Part shown: one piece after another, positions 17,766 to 26,652 of the stretch | Position numbering within the stretch: position 1 is the stretch's first letter | Layout: each line of letters starts with the position of its first letter | From: Gemmatimonadota bacterium | GTDB taxonomy: Bacteria > Gemmatimonadota > Gemmatimonadetes > Gemmatimonadales > GWC2-71-9 | Length of the DNA: 63,299 bases | Direction of reading: 5' to 3' | NCBI GenBank assembly: GCA_003222085.1 | Contig: QHUK01000013.1 | Location: forward strand, 1 to 63,299 | Notes under the pieces: generated by a model | Database searches by the model: none | What the model saw: the letters and a program-made list of their open reading frames with translations, nothing else | What the model was told of the DNA's origin: nothing | Position numbers and translations under genes: made by a program

Positions 17766-19886
17766 TCAGGGCTGGTCGAGTGCAAACGCGACGTAGCTCG
17801 CCGGTGCCTGGGCTCTCGACTTGCCGCTGCTGGTCGCGATCACGACGAATTGCCGTCCGTCGACCTCGTAGGTGGCGGGCGTTGCGTTCCCGGCAGCGGG
17901 GAGCGTCGTCTCCCACAGCAGTGCGCCCGTGCCCTTGTCGAAGGCGCGGAACTTGCCGTCGTAGCTCGTCGCCCCGATGAAGACCAAGCCGCCCGCGGTG
18001 ACGAGCGGACCTCCATAGTTCTCGCAGCCCGTCGCAGTCATGCCGTTCGCCGCGAGCTCGCGATACTCGCCCAGCGGGACCTTCCAGACGTAGCGACCGG
18101 TGTTCAAGTCGATGGCGCTGAGCGTGCCCCAGGGCGGCGCTACTGCCGGGTATCCGTCCGGGTCCAGGAATCTCCCGTACTCCACGCGGTACTTCTGGTC
18201 CATCGGGGACCTCACTCCCCGGCCCCCTCTCCCTTCGGGAGAGAGGGGACGCGGGGGCGAGATCTCGCCGGAGAGGATGTAGCTCTGGATTGCCGACAAC
18301 GCTTCCGAGCCGAGCCGCGCGAATCCCGGCATCCTGCCGCTCCCGTCCGACAGCACGGCCCGGATCTCCGGCGTCGTCAGGCGGTCGCCGAGATCGACAA
18401 GCGACGGAACGGTGGGAGGCGATCCCTTCCGGTCGGCGCCGTGGCAGGCGGCGCACTGCGTCGCGTACAGCTCCTTGCCGCCGGCCGCTTCCGCCGCGGG
18501 CGCGCGCTCGACCAGGGCCACCGTCCACGGCATCTCGTTCGCGTTGACGTACAGGATCGCCGTCTCGGGATCGACGGCCGCGCCGCCCCATTCGGCCCCG
18601 CCGTCGAGACCGGGGAAGACGATCGTGCCCTGAAGGCTGGCCGGGACGAACTGGCCCCCGCTGCGTAGCGTGCGGAATCGGTCGAGCACGGCGCGATGCG
18701 CCTCGGGCGTGCGATCGGTAAGCATGCCCTCGGTCAGCCGTTGGCGGGCGAACGGCTCGGGCAGGAGCGGGAACGGCTGCGAATCAGCCGCGACTTCGCC
18801 ATCGACATCCGAGGGCGGGTACTTCCGGTATGCGATCGGGAAGAGCGGCGCCCCGCTCGTGCGGTCGAACAAGAACACGTGACCCGACTTGGTGATCTGG
18901 GCGACCGCGTCGACCGACCGGCTGTCGCGGCGCACGGTGACGAGGTTCGGGGGTGCGGGCAGGTCCCGATCCCAGATGTCGTGCCGGACGAACTGAAAAT
19001 GCCAGACGCGCGCGCCGGTTTCCGCCTTGAGTGCGATGAGGGAGTTGGCGAACAGGTCGTCCCCGCGGCGGTTGGCCCCATAGTAGTCGTCCGCCGCCGA
19101 GCCCGTGGGCACGAACACGAGGCCCCGGTCCACGTCGAGCGACATCCCGGCCCAGTTATTGGCGGCGCCGGAATACGTCCACGCGTCTTTCGGCCAGGTT
19201 TCGTACCCGAACTCTCCTGGCCGGGGAATCGTGTGGAAGGTCCAGCGCAACGCCCCGGTTCTCACGTCGTACGCCCGCACGTCGCCCGGCGGCGTCGGGA
19301 GGCTCTCCGCCGTCCGGCTGCCGATGATGAGCAGGTTCCTGTAGACGATCCCTGGCGTCCCGAGCGAGACCATCAGCTTCTCGCCGGGCCGGAGGCCGTC
19401 CCGCATGTCGATTCGCCCGCCCTTGCCGAACGACGGAATGGGGTGTCCCGTCGTGGCGTCCAAGGCATAGAGAAACTGTTGCACCGCGACGAAGATCCGC
19501 TGGTCCGGGCCATCGCCCCAGTGGACGACTCCGCGTGTGCGACCACCTTCGCCCCGCACCTTTCGCCCCCGGTACGGGTCGAAGCGCCACAACAGCTCGC
19601 CGGTAGCGGCCTTGAGGGCCACGGTAGTGAGGCGCACCGTCGTGGCGTACAGGACTCCGCTCACCACGATGGGATTGACCTCCAGCTCGGAACTCGGGAT
19701 CCCGTCGCTGGCGTCGAACGTCCACGCCACTTTGAGATGCGTGACGTTCTGGCGCGTGATCTGTTGCAGGGCCGAGTATCGCATGCTCTCGGGGCCGCCA
19801 CCGTAGACCGGCCAGTCCGCAGGCGTGGGGGCTTGCGCCGACAGCGTCGCACCGGCGAGGAGGACCAGGGAGTAGGGGAGTCGCAT
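17766..19886 (-). CDS. PQQ-dependent dehydrogenase with inserted cytochrome c domain
   Basis: 706 residues. Signal peptide 1-18 ('[11 protein letters not shown]'). Eight-bladed PQQ propeller of the glucose/alcohol dehydrogenase type: '[15 protein letters not shown]', '[11 protein letters not shown]', 'NNWAGMSLD', '[20 protein letters not shown]' and '[15 protein letters not shown]'. A cytochrome c domain is inserted before the last blades, with heme motif CAACH at 478-482 and a Met ligand in 'GRMPGF'. Electrons would pass from PQQ to heme to the respiratory chain. Residues about 542-560 ('[18 protein letters not shown]') are encoded by a palindromic repeat between the cytochrome and the returning propeller. 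It is followed by the isomerase-like gene on the same strand. Confidence 0.92.
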   Translation of the reverse strand: MRLPYSLVLLAGATLSAQAPTPADWPVYGGGPESMRYSALQQITRQNVTHLKVAWTFDASDGIPSSELEVNPIVVSGVLYATTVRLTTVALKAATGELLWRFDPYRGRKVRGEGGRTRGVVHWGDGPDQRIFVAVQQFLYALDATTGHPIPSFGKGGRIDMRDGLRPGEKLMVSLGTPGIVYRNLLIIGSRTAESLPTPPGDVRAYDVRTGALRWTFHTIPRPGEFGYETWPKDAWTYSGAANNWAGMSLDVDRGLVFVPTGSAADDYYGANRRGDDLFANSLIALKAETGARVWHFQFVRHDIWDRDLPAPPNLVTVRRDSRSVDAVAQITKSGHVFLFDRTSGAPLFPIAYRKYPPSDVDGEVAADSQPFPLLPEPFARQRLTEGMLTDRTPEAHRAVLDRFRTLRSGGQFVPASLQGTIVFPGLDGGAEWGGAAVDPETAILYVNANEMPWTVALVERAPAAEAAGGKELYATQCAACHGADRKGSPPTVPSLVDLGDRLTTPEIRAVLSDGSGRMPGFARLGSEALSAIQSYILSGEISPPRPLSPEGRGGRGVRSPMDQKYRVEYGRFLDPDGYPAVAPPWGTLSAIDLNTGRYVWKVPLGEYRELAANGMTATGCENYGGPLVTAGGLVFIGATSYDGKFRAFDKGTGALLWETTLPAAGNATPATYEVDGRQFVVIATSSGKSRAQAPASYVAFALDQP
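18206..18262. repeat. Palindromic repeat inserted in frame in PQQ dehydrogenase
   Basis: The core is an inverted repeat, ccctctccc / gggagag, with a 3-nt loop (ttc) near 18234-18236 and GC-rich flanks on each side. On the gene strand it reads '[15 protein letters not shown]', a type of Pro/Arg/Gly-rich peptide that dispersed palindromes give when they land in genes. It sits in the junction between the cytochrome c insert and the propeller. Confidence 0.7.
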
Positions 19887-19891
19887 GGTGG

Positions 19892-22639
19892 CTAGCCGGT
19901 ATTTCGCAGCCCCTGCGCGATGCCGTTCAGCGTCGAGGCCAAGGCGGCCGTCAAGGGCGCCATGCCCGAATCCGCGGACGCGGCGTCACGTTTCCGCCGC
20001 AACAGGGTCACCTGGAGCAGCGACAACGCGTCCACGTACGGGTTCCGGAGCCCGATCGCCGTCTGGAGCATGGGATTGTCGCGCATGAGGTAGTCGCTCT
20101 CCCGGATGCGAAGCAGCGCGGCGATCGTGCGGCGGAACTCGGTTTCCAGGTGGTCGAACAGCGCGAGGTCGCCGCCGAGCTCCTGCACGTACATGCGAGC
20201 GATGGCGAGGTCGGCCTTCGCACACACCATCTCTACCTTGGCGAGCAGGTCGTCGAAGAACGGCCAGGCGCCCGCCATGCGGCGCAACACCGCGAGCCCG
20301 CCGGGCTCGCTCCCGACGGTCTCGAGGGCGGTGCCCACGCCCAACCATCCCGGAAGCATGAGTCGCGTTTGAGTCCATCCGAACACCCAGGGAATAGCCC
20401 GAATCCCCTCCATCGTTTCTTCACCCGGCGCGCGGTATGCCGGTCGCGACCCGAAACGCACGTCGGCGAGCTCCCGGACGGGGGTCGTCTCGAGGAAGAG
20501 CCGGAACAGATCCCCACTGTCGTACACCAGGGTGCGGTAGCAAGGCAACGCCTCCGCCGCAAGGCGATCCATGACCTCTCGGAACCGCGCTTCCTCGCCC
20601 GGCTCGAGGCCGTTGCGCCAGTCCTCGAACCGATGCAGCAACACGCCGCTGAGCATCAGTTCGAGGCTGCGCTCGGCCACGGACAGGAGGCCGAAGTTCT
20701 GGGAGACGATCTCACCCTGCTCGGTGATCTTGATCCCCCCGTGCACGGTGCCCGGGGGCAACGCGGTGAGCGCCCGCGCCACCGGCGAGCCTCCCCCGCG
20801 TCCCACCGTGCCGCCGCGGCCGTGGAACAGCGTCCACGACACGCCGGCGTCCGCGCACGCGCGCGCCACGTCCTCCTGTACCCGGTACAGGGCCCACGCT
20901 GAAGGGAAGAGCCCCGCGTCCTTGGCGGAGTCGGAGTAGCCCAGCATCACCTCCTGGTGTCGCCCGCGGGCCGCGAGGTGTCGCTGCCAGATCGGGTCGC
21001 CGAGCAGCGAACGCACGACGAGCGGCGCCTGCTCGAGATCTTCCAGCGTCTCGAACAGCGGCACGATGTCGACGCGGGAGAGTGCGGGCTCGCGCGACAG
21101 GTCCACGAGCCCTTCTTCACGCGCCAGGAGCAGCACCCGCAGCAGGTCGTCGGCGGAGCGCGTGCGCGAGACGACGTACGTCGAGGCCGCGGCGGCGCCG
21201 ATCTCGTCCTGGATCGCCCGCATCACCCGAAACACCTGCAGGGCCCCCTCGGTCGGCCCGGGGAGGGAGACGTGCGGAGCGTGCAGCGGGCGCCGGCCGA
21301 GCAGCTCGCGCCGGATGGCCTCGCCGTCCAGCTCGCCCAGTCCCACCGCCGCCGCGAGGTCGCGGAGCGCCCGGGTGTGGACCGCGGCGTCCTCCCGTAC
21401 GTCCAGGCGGTAACCGTGGAAACCGTGGGCGCGTACCTGGGCCAGGAGCGGCTCCACCAGCGCACGCCTCGCGTGCGCCGCACCGACGGCGTCGAGGCTG
21501 TCCGCGATGAGGCGCAGATCGCGCTCCAGCTCCTCGGGAGCGCCGTAGCGCGGCGGATCGGCCTCGACCCGGGCCCGCATGAAGCTGACCTTCAAGCGGA
21601 GGGGCTCGTCAGCGTTGCGGCGGCGATTGTGCTCCCACACAGCCGGGAGCTCCTGGCGGTCCCGCTCGAGCGAGGACTCGAGCTCGGGCGACATCGCGGC
21701 GAGCCGTTCGGATACGGAGAGACGCGCGGTAAGGTCGGCGAGGCTCCGCGCGTAGTGGCCGAGTACGGCGCGGCGGGCGCTGCGCGCGGCGGCGAGCGTG
21801 ATCTCCGCCGTGACGAACGGGTTGCCGTCCCGGTCGCCCCCGACCCAGCTCCCCATGGTCAGCGGGGTGACAGCAGCGAGCGCGCAGCCAAACTCGTCCT
21901 CAAACGCCTGAACCAGCCGCTCGCGCACGCGCGACGCAGCCTCGAGGAGGCGGTCCTCCAGGTACCAAAGGGCGTTCGACACCTCGTCCATGACGGAGGG
22001 GCGGTCGCGGCGCACCTCCTCCGTGAGCCAGAGGAGCTCCACTTCGCCCTCGAGACGCCCCTCGATCGCCCGGCGCTGGGGCTCCGGTGCACCGTCGCGG
22101 GCCAGGAGACCCTCGGCCAGACGCGCCTGGAGATCGAGGATCGTGCGGCGGGCGGACTCGGTGGGATGCGCGGTAAGGACCGGTCGGACGTCGAGCGTGA
22201 GCAGCGCGCGCGTGACCTGCTCGGCGCCCTGGCCCGCCTCACGCAGGCGCCGCAGCGACCAGCGCACCGATCCGCGCTGTGCCGCGGCCAGGTCGTCCTG
22301 CCGCGACCGTCGCACCCGATGAGCCTGTTCCGCGGCGTTGATCAGAATGAAAAACACCGTGAACGCGCGGGCCGTGAGACGCGCCGTCTCCGGTGGGAGG
22401 GATCGGGTCCGCGCGAGCAGGGCGTCCAGGTCGGGTGCCCCGGGGACGCCGAGGCGTCGGGCGCGGCACGCCCGGCGCAGCTCCTCGACGGCGCGGAATG
22501 TTTCTTCCCCGGCCAGCCGGCGGACGACCCGGCCGAGCGTTGCGGCCAGCCAACGCACGTCCTGGCGGAGCTGCGCGTCATGGGGCCGAGCGACGGGCGG
22601 CGGAAGCGGAACAGTCGCGGCGACGGGGGAGGTGGTCAT
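19892..22639 (-). CDS. ppc: Phosphoenolpyruvate carboxylase
   Basis: 915 residues. Carboxylates PEP with bicarbonate to oxaloacetate (anaplerosis). Family motifs are all present: '[14 protein letters not shown]' (catalytic His near 155), '[15 protein letters not shown]', '[12 protein letters not shown]', '[13 protein letters not shown]' and the C-terminal 'LRNTG' that closes the active site. Length is normal for bacterial PEPC. It is read on the minus strand between the cyclophilin gene (20 nt upstream) and the PQQ dehydrogenase gene (5 nt downstream). No regulatory site is visible. The usual allosteric residues cannot be judged without an alignment. Confidence 0.97.
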   Translation of the reverse strand: MTTSPVAATVPLPPPVARPHDAQLRQDVRWLAATLGRVVRRLAGEETFRAVEELRRACRARRLGVPGAPDLDALLARTRSLPPETARLTARAFTVFFILINAAEQAHRVRRSRQDDLAAAQRGSVRWSLRRLREAGQGAEQVTRALLTLDVRPVLTAHPTESARRTILDLQARLAEGLLARDGAPEPQRRAIEGRLEGEVELLWLTEEVRRDRPSVMDEVSNALWYLEDRLLEAASRVRERLVQAFEDEFGCALAAVTPLTMGSWVGGDRDGNPFVTAEITLAAARSARRAVLGHYARSLADLTARLSVSERLAAMSPELESSLERDRQELPAVWEHNRRRNADEPLRLKVSFMRARVEADPPRYGAPEELERDLRLIADSLDAVGAAHARRALVEPLLAQVRAHGFHGYRLDVREDAAVHTRALRDLAAAVGLGELDGEAIRRELLGRRPLHAPHVSLPGPTEGALQVFRVMRAIQDEIGAAAASTYVVSRTRSADDLLRVLLLAREEGLVDLSREPALSRVDIVPLFETLEDLEQAPLVVRSLLGDPIWQRHLAARGRHQEVMLGYSDSAKDAGLFPSAWALYRVQEDVARACADAGVSWTLFHGRGGTVGRGGGSPVARALTALPPGTVHGGIKITEQGEIVSQNFGLLSVAERSLELMLSGVLLHRFEDWRNGLEPGEEARFREVMDRLAAEALPCYRTLVYDSGDLFRLFLETTPVRELADVRFGSRPAYRAPGEETMEGIRAIPWVFGWTQTRLMLPGWLGVGTALETVGSEPGGLAVLRRMAGAWPFFDDLLAKVEMVCAKADLAIARMYVQELGGDLALFDHLETEFRRTIAALLRIRESDYLMRDNPMLQTAIGLRNPYVDALSLLQVTLLRRKRDAASADSGMAPLTAALASTLNGIAQGLRNTG

Positions 22640-22659
22640 GGCGGTGATCGCCTCACAAT

Positions 22660-23346
22660 CTACCGCGTGACGATCCCGGCCCGTTTGACGTAGTCGAGCT
22701 CGGGGAACGCCCGCTCGAGGTAGGCGTTGCCCTGCGCCTGGATGGTGCTCTGGTCGGGGCCACGGCCGCGGGGCGCGCCTTCGCCGTATCCCCCATAGAG
22801 GCGGTCCACCACGTCCATGCCCTCCACCACTCGGCCGAACGGCGAGAACCCCATGCCATCGAGCCGGCTGTTGTCGCCGTAGTTGATGAAGAGCTGGGTG
22901 GTCCGCGTCCCGGGACCGGCCGTCGCGAAGCTCACCGTGCCGCGCGCATTGTGCTCCCGCACCGGGTCGTCCGGAATCGTGGCATCGCGCCAGGCCGCGG
23001 CCACCTGTGGATCACCATGGATGCCGAACTGCGCCATGAATCCCGGGATCACGCGGAAGAATCGCACGCCATCGAAGTAGCCGCTCCGCACGAGGTTGTA
23101 GAACCGGTCCGCGCCGAGCGGTGCCCAGTCGCGCTGGACCTCGATCACGACGTCGCCCTTGCTCGTTTCCAAGCGGGCCCGGAACGTCGCGGGGGCCCGC
23201 TCCCGCAGGGCGGCGCTCGCCGGGTTCGCGAAGGACGGCTTGTCGGCCGTGACCGAGTTGGCGGCACTCGGTCGCTCGCCGCGCTGGCAAGCGGCGACGA
23301 GGGCCAGGGCCATGTATGGGACTGGTCGCCAGGCGTGGTACGGCAT
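22660..23346 (-). CDS. Cyclophilin-type peptidyl-prolyl isomerase lipoprotein
   Basis: 228 residues from ATG 23346 (aaggag about 8 nt upstream). The signal ends in a lipobox, 'LALVAAC' (Cys near 20), so it is likely anchored in the envelope and folds exported proteins. The cyclophilin domain runs from about 60 to 215: 'FYNLVRSGYFDGVRFFRVIP' (catalytic Arg), 'GFMAQFGIHGDP', 'GTVSFATAGPGTRTTQLFIN' and 'LDGMGFSPFGRVVEGMDVV'. The last 30 residues extend past the fold. It precedes ppc by 20 nt, with no functional link apparent. Confidence 0.92.
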   Translation of the reverse strand: MPYHAWRPVPYMALALVAACQRGERPSAANSVTADKPSFANPASAALRERAPATFRARLETSKGDVVIEVQRDWAPLGADRFYNLVRSGYFDGVRFFRVIPGFMAQFGIHGDPQVAAAWRDATIPDDPVREHNARGTVSFATAGPGTRTTQLFINYGDNSRLDGMGFSPFGRVVEGMDVVDRLYGGYGEGAPRGRGPDQSTIQAQGNAYLERAFPELDYVKRAGIVTR

Positions 23347-23460
23347 CGCGGCTCCTTGGGGTAGCGGGTAGGCAAGATAAACAGAACGTCGGCGTGCTTG
23401 CAGCGGCGGCCAGCTACTGGCGACGCTGAGCACCGGCGCGCAGTATCAACCCACGGCAAG

Positions 23461-23526
23461 GTGATCGACGCGAAGGGGGCGCTTCGGGTGCGGGAATACT
23501 TCGAGACGACGATCGGCGCGGCCTGA
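23461..23526 (+). other. Orphan coding-like tail in a 188-bp spacer
   Basis: The spacer 23347-23534 has no complete gene. At 23461 a short frame reads 'VIDAKGALRVREYFETTIG' and stops at 23524. It looks like the C-terminus of a real protein, but the frame upstream (from about 23426) gives no domain or start. It may be the remnant of a deleted gene. Low confidence. Confidence 0.2.
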
Positions 23527-23534
23527 GCCCCCTC

Positions 23535-23975
23535 GTGCAGCAATCCCCCGGCATCACGGCGGTCGCCCATGCGATTCAGCTCGCCGTGGCGCCCGTGTTT
23601 CTCCTCTCGGGCATCGGCGCCGTGCTGGCGGTGCTGACCAATCGTCTCTCCCGCATCATCGATCGCGGCCGAACGCTCGAGGCGCAGCTGGCCACCAGCC
23701 CGCCGGACCGGGCGGCGAAATTTCAGGTCGAGCTCGCGACGCTCTCCCGCCGGGCGCAGCTGATCGGGCGCGCCATCACGCTCTGCACGGTCACGGCCCT
23801 GCTCGTCTGTACGGTCATCGCGACGCTGTTCCTGGGCGCCTTCGCACGCTTCGACGCGTCGGTGCCGGTGGCCCTGTTCTTCGTCGCGGCCATGGTCGCG
23901 TTCTTCGCAGGCTTGCTATTCTTCCTGCGGGAGATCTTCATCGCAACGGCGAACCTGCGGATCGGCCCACATTAG
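23535..23975 (+). CDS. DUF2721 membrane protein
   Basis: 146 residues from GTG 23535. Three predicted membrane helices (about 12-33, 84-106, 109-132). A conserved cytoplasmic stretch after the first helix, 'AVLTNRLSRIIDRGRTLE', is typical of DUF2721. Function unknown in the whole family. It is the first plus-strand gene after the ppc/cyclophilin block and precedes the YiiX-like gene by 33 nt. Confidence 0.85.
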   Translation: MQQSPGITAVAHAIQLAVAPVFLLSGIGAVLAVLTNRLSRIIDRGRTLEAQLATSPPDRAAKFQVELATLSRRAQLIGRAITLCTVTALLVCTVIATLFLGAFARFDASVPVALFFVAAMVAFFAGLLFFLREIFIATANLRIGPH

Positions 23976-24008
23976 TCCGCCACTGCCGTCGTGCGCGTAC
24001 CTTTCGGT

Positions 24009-25523
24009 ATGCGACGCTTGCTGAACCCACGCCGCTGGCAGGTCGCGGGCGCCGTCGCCGGGTCGCTCGTGGGCCTGTGGCTGCTGTTGGCCATTCCGGG
24101 CGCGGAGCCATTCGTCGCGCCCGCGCCGGAGCGCGGGCGCGGCTTCGCGTGGAACCAGGACACCCTGTGGCGCTCCCTCGAGACGGCGTATGTCGAGAAG
24201 CGCCTCGCCGGGTGTCGGACGGCGGACCGCGCGGCCGCGGCGGGGCTCTCGGGCCTCGCCATCACCGCGGAGCGGCTGGGGCGCGCGCCGATGCCATCCG
24301 ACGCCGCGGCCCTGGATTCGGTCGAGCGCCGGTTCTTCGCGCTCGCGCCCCTCGTCGCCGCGTGCCCGCGTTATCTCCGGGACTATGTGCGCCTCTCCGG
24401 GCGCTTGCGGGAGGCGATCAAGTGGCAGTCGCGTCGCTGGGACGTTGCCGGCGATGGCGCGCGCGTGCGGCTGTACCGCTCCCTCTACGGGTTCCGAGGC
24501 GCCGTGGAAGAGGCCATGCTGCAACATCCCGACACGAGTCTTTCCCTCCTCGAGGGCCGCCGCGAGCCCTCGGCGACGCCGGCGGCGACCGTGCACGGCG
24601 TCGAGATCCACTCGGGCGACATCCTCGTATCGCGCGGCGGCTACCCGACGTCGGCGCTCATCGCCCGCGGGAACGACTACCCGGGCAACTTCTCGCACGT
24701 GGGGCTCGTGCACGTCGACGGCGTTTCACACGTGGCCTCCGTGATCGAGGCCCACATCGAGCGCGGCGTGGCCGTCTCGACCGCCGATGCGTACCTGCGG
24801 GACAAGAAGCTTCGGATCATGGTGCTGCGCCTGCGGGCGGACCTGGCGCCGCTCCTCGTGGACCCGTTGCTGCCACACCGGGCAGCGTCGCTCGCGCTCG
24901 AGCGCGCGCAGTCGGGACACATCGCGTACGACTTCGACATGGACTACACGGACCCCTCGCGGCTGTTCTGCTCGGAGGTGGCCTCGTCGGTATATGGCGA
25001 GCTGGGCGTGCGGCTGTGGACGGGGTTGTCGACGATCTCGGGTGCCGGGCTACGTCGCTGGTTGTCGGCGTTTGGCGTGCGCCACTTCGAGACGCAGGAG
25101 CCGTCCGATCTGGAGTACGATCCCCAGCTGGTCGTCGTGGCGGAATGGCGCGACGCCGGAGCGCTCATGCAGGACCACATCGACAACGCCGCCATCGACG
25201 CGATGCTCGAAGGAGCGGAAGCGGGGGATGCGCTCTTCTACCCCTGGTATGAGCTGCCGCTGGCCCGGTTGGCCAAGGCGTACAGCTGGCTGCTCGGAGG
25301 CTTCGGGGGTCAAGGTCCCGTGCCTCAGGGCATGTCCGCCCGGGCGGCACTCCGTAACCGCGCGTTTTCGGACCGCCAACGCTGGGTCGCGGCCCGCGTG
25401 GCAGAGGCGGCGGCCCGATTCACCCGGCAGCAGGGGTACCCACCCCCCTACTGGGTTCTCCTCGACCTGTCCCGCACCGCCACGGAGGCGTTGCGCGGGG
25501 CGCCTCGGACCGCGCACCTTTAG
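24009..25523 (+). CDS. YiiX/YebB-like permuted papain-like amidase, membrane-anchored
   Basis: 504 residues from ATG 24009 (GTG 23991 also in frame). One N-terminal membrane helix (about 12-33), then a helical region, then a permuted NlpC/P60-type domain. Its catalytic His is in 'NFSHVGLVHVDG' near 228 and its Cys in 'SRLFCSEVASSVY' near 320; 'GDILVSRGG' leads into the domain. YiiX-like enzymes have the circularly permuted papain fold and are thought to cut amide or lipid-amide bonds. The remaining C-terminal 150 residues have no motif I recognise. A cell-envelope role is likely from the anchor; the substrate is unknown. Confidence 0.8.
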   Translation: MRRLLNPRRWQVAGAVAGSLVGLWLLLAIPGAEPFVAPAPERGRGFAWNQDTLWRSLETAYVEKRLAGCRTADRAAAAGLSGLAITAERLGRAPMPSDAAALDSVERRFFALAPLVAACPRYLRDYVRLSGRLREAIKWQSRRWDVAGDGARVRLYRSLYGFRGAVEEAMLQHPDTSLSLLEGRREPSATPAATVHGVEIHSGDILVSRGGYPTSALIARGNDYPGNFSHVGLVHVDGVSHVASVIEAHIERGVAVSTADAYLRDKKLRIMVLRLRADLAPLLVDPLLPHRAASLALERAQSGHIAYDFDMDYTDPSRLFCSEVASSVYGELGVRLWTGLSTISGAGLRRWLSAFGVRHFETQEPSDLEYDPQLVVVAEWRDAGALMQDHIDNAAIDAMLEGAEAGDALFYPWYELPLARLAKAYSWLLGGFGGQGPVPQGMSARAALRNRAFSDRQRWVAARVAEAAARFTRQQGYPPPYWVLLDLSRTATEALRGAPRTAHL

Positions 25524-25555
25524 GGTACGACTATTTCCGTCAGGAGCCTCGAGCC

Positions 25556-25729
25556 ATGCCCAAAGGTGAGGAGCGCAAGCTGGCCGCCTTGGCCAAGAAG
25601 AACGCGGCCAAGGCCGCGAAGGTGAAACCCAACAAGCGCCGCCAGTACGACGACACCCTGCCGCCGGAACGGGAAGAAGATCTCGAGTTACGCGACTTCT
25701 TCTCGGAGATGAAGAAGCGCGAATTCTAG
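25556..25729 (+). CDS. Small basic protein (57 aa)
   Basis: ATG 25556 with caggag about 10 nt upstream. The sequence is Lys/Ala-rich at the front ('KLAALAKKNAAKAAKVK') and acidic behind ('PEREEDLELRDFFSEMKK'). No membrane segment or signal. Its tag stop overlaps the GTG of the next gene (GTG at 25729), which together with the ribosome-binding site argues that it is a real, co-translated gene. The strongly segregated charge suggests a nucleic-acid or ribosome-associated protein, but this is a guess. Confidence 0.65.
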   Translation: MPKGEERKLAALAKKNAAKAAKVKPNKRRQYDDTLPPEREEDLELRDFFSEMKKREF

Positions 25730-26304
25730 TGCTCGGCTGCCGGGTCAAGTCCGGCTGGGCCACGGCGGTGCTCGTGGAGGGTCCTCCGCGCGCGCCACGC
25801 GTGCTCGACCGCCGGGTGATCGACCTGAGCGATGCCCGCATACCGACGTCTCGGCAACCGTACCACGCGGTGCGGGACGCCCGACCCAGCAAGGCCGCGA
25901 AGCTGGAGCGGCACCTCCGCCGGTTGGTCGAGCGCATCACCAAGCGGTCGCTCGGCGCGCTGCTCGAGGAGTATCGCCGGCAGGGACGCCGGGTCCGCCG
26001 AGTCGCGCTGGTGGTCGGGAGCCTCATCGATCCCGCCAGAATCGGCAACGATCACATCCGCGCGCACGCCCTCGAAGGCCGGCTGTTCCGGACCGCGTTG
26101 GAGGGTGCGGCGCGCGCCGCCCGGTTGCCGTGCACCACGCTGGTCGAGCGCTCCCTGTACGAGACTGCGGCGGCGCGCCTCAAGCGGCCGCCGGGCGCGC
26201 TCCGGCGCGCGGTGACGGACTTGGGCGGCGCGCGCCGTGGGCCGTGGCGCGCCGATGAGAAGGCCGCGACGCTCGCGGCGTGGCTCGCACTCCGCGTGAG
26301 TTGA
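25729..26304 (+). CDS. Conserved-looking protein of unknown function
   Basis: 191 residues from GTG 25729, overlapping the small upstream gene. It begins 'MLGCRVKSGWATAVLVEG' and has a beta-strand-rich front with 'RRVIDLSDARIPTSRQPYH', then a basic helical region and 'GSLIDPARIGNDHIRAHALE', followed by 'CTTLVERSLY'. The layout (short acidic strands, then an Asp/His-containing loop) recalls an RNase H-like or other nucleotide-handling fold. I cannot assign a family. No signal peptide, so probably cytoplasmic. Confidence 0.6.
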   Translation: MLGCRVKSGWATAVLVEGPPRAPRVLDRRVIDLSDARIPTSRQPYHAVRDARPSKAAKLERHLRRLVERITKRSLGALLEEYRRQGRRVRRVALVVGSLIDPARIGNDHIRAHALEGRLFRTALEGAARAARLPCTTLVERSLYETAAARLKRPPGALRRAVTDLGGARRGPWRADEKAATLAAWLALRVS

Positions 26305-26337
26305 CCTGTCGGGGTCGACCGGCTAAGTTGTTGTGCG

Positions 26338-26652
26338 ATGCCGACCTACGAGTTCAAATGCCCGGCCGGGCATGTGTTCGAGAAGTTCTACCCGACGATG
26401 AACGACCATCGCCGCGTGAAGTGCCCCACCTGTGGCAAGATGGCGGAGCGGCAGATCTCGGGCGGCGCGGGACTGGTGTTCAAGGGCTCCGGCTTCTACA
26501 TCACCGACTACAAGCGCGCTGGTGAGAAGCCGGAACCCACGGGGGGGGCGAAGCCCGCGACGGAGGCGAAGCCCGGCCCCGAATCGAAGCCCGCGGCCGA
26601 CACCAAGCCCGCTGAGCGCGCCAAGAAGAAAACAGACTCCGGCGACAAGTGA
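26338..26652 (+). CDS. FmdB-family zinc-ribbon protein
   Basis: 104 residues. The first 55 match the FmdB/CxxC_CXXC_SSSS regulatory family: 'MPTYEFKCPAGHVFEKF', 'VKCPTCGK' and 'FKGSGFYITDY'. The first zinc knuckle is C-x3-H ('CPAGH') rather than the usual CxxC. The second is a normal CxxC. The tail (60-104) is a Lys/Pro/Ala/Glu-rich low-complexity stretch. It overlaps argS by 4 nt. FmdB proteins have been linked to regulation of amide or formamide operons, but most members are unassigned. Confidence 0.85.
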   Translation: MPTYEFKCPAGHVFEKFYPTMNDHRRVKCPTCGKMAERQISGGAGLVFKGSGFYITDYKRAGEKPEPTGGAKPATEAKPGPESKPAADTKPAERAKKKTDSGDK

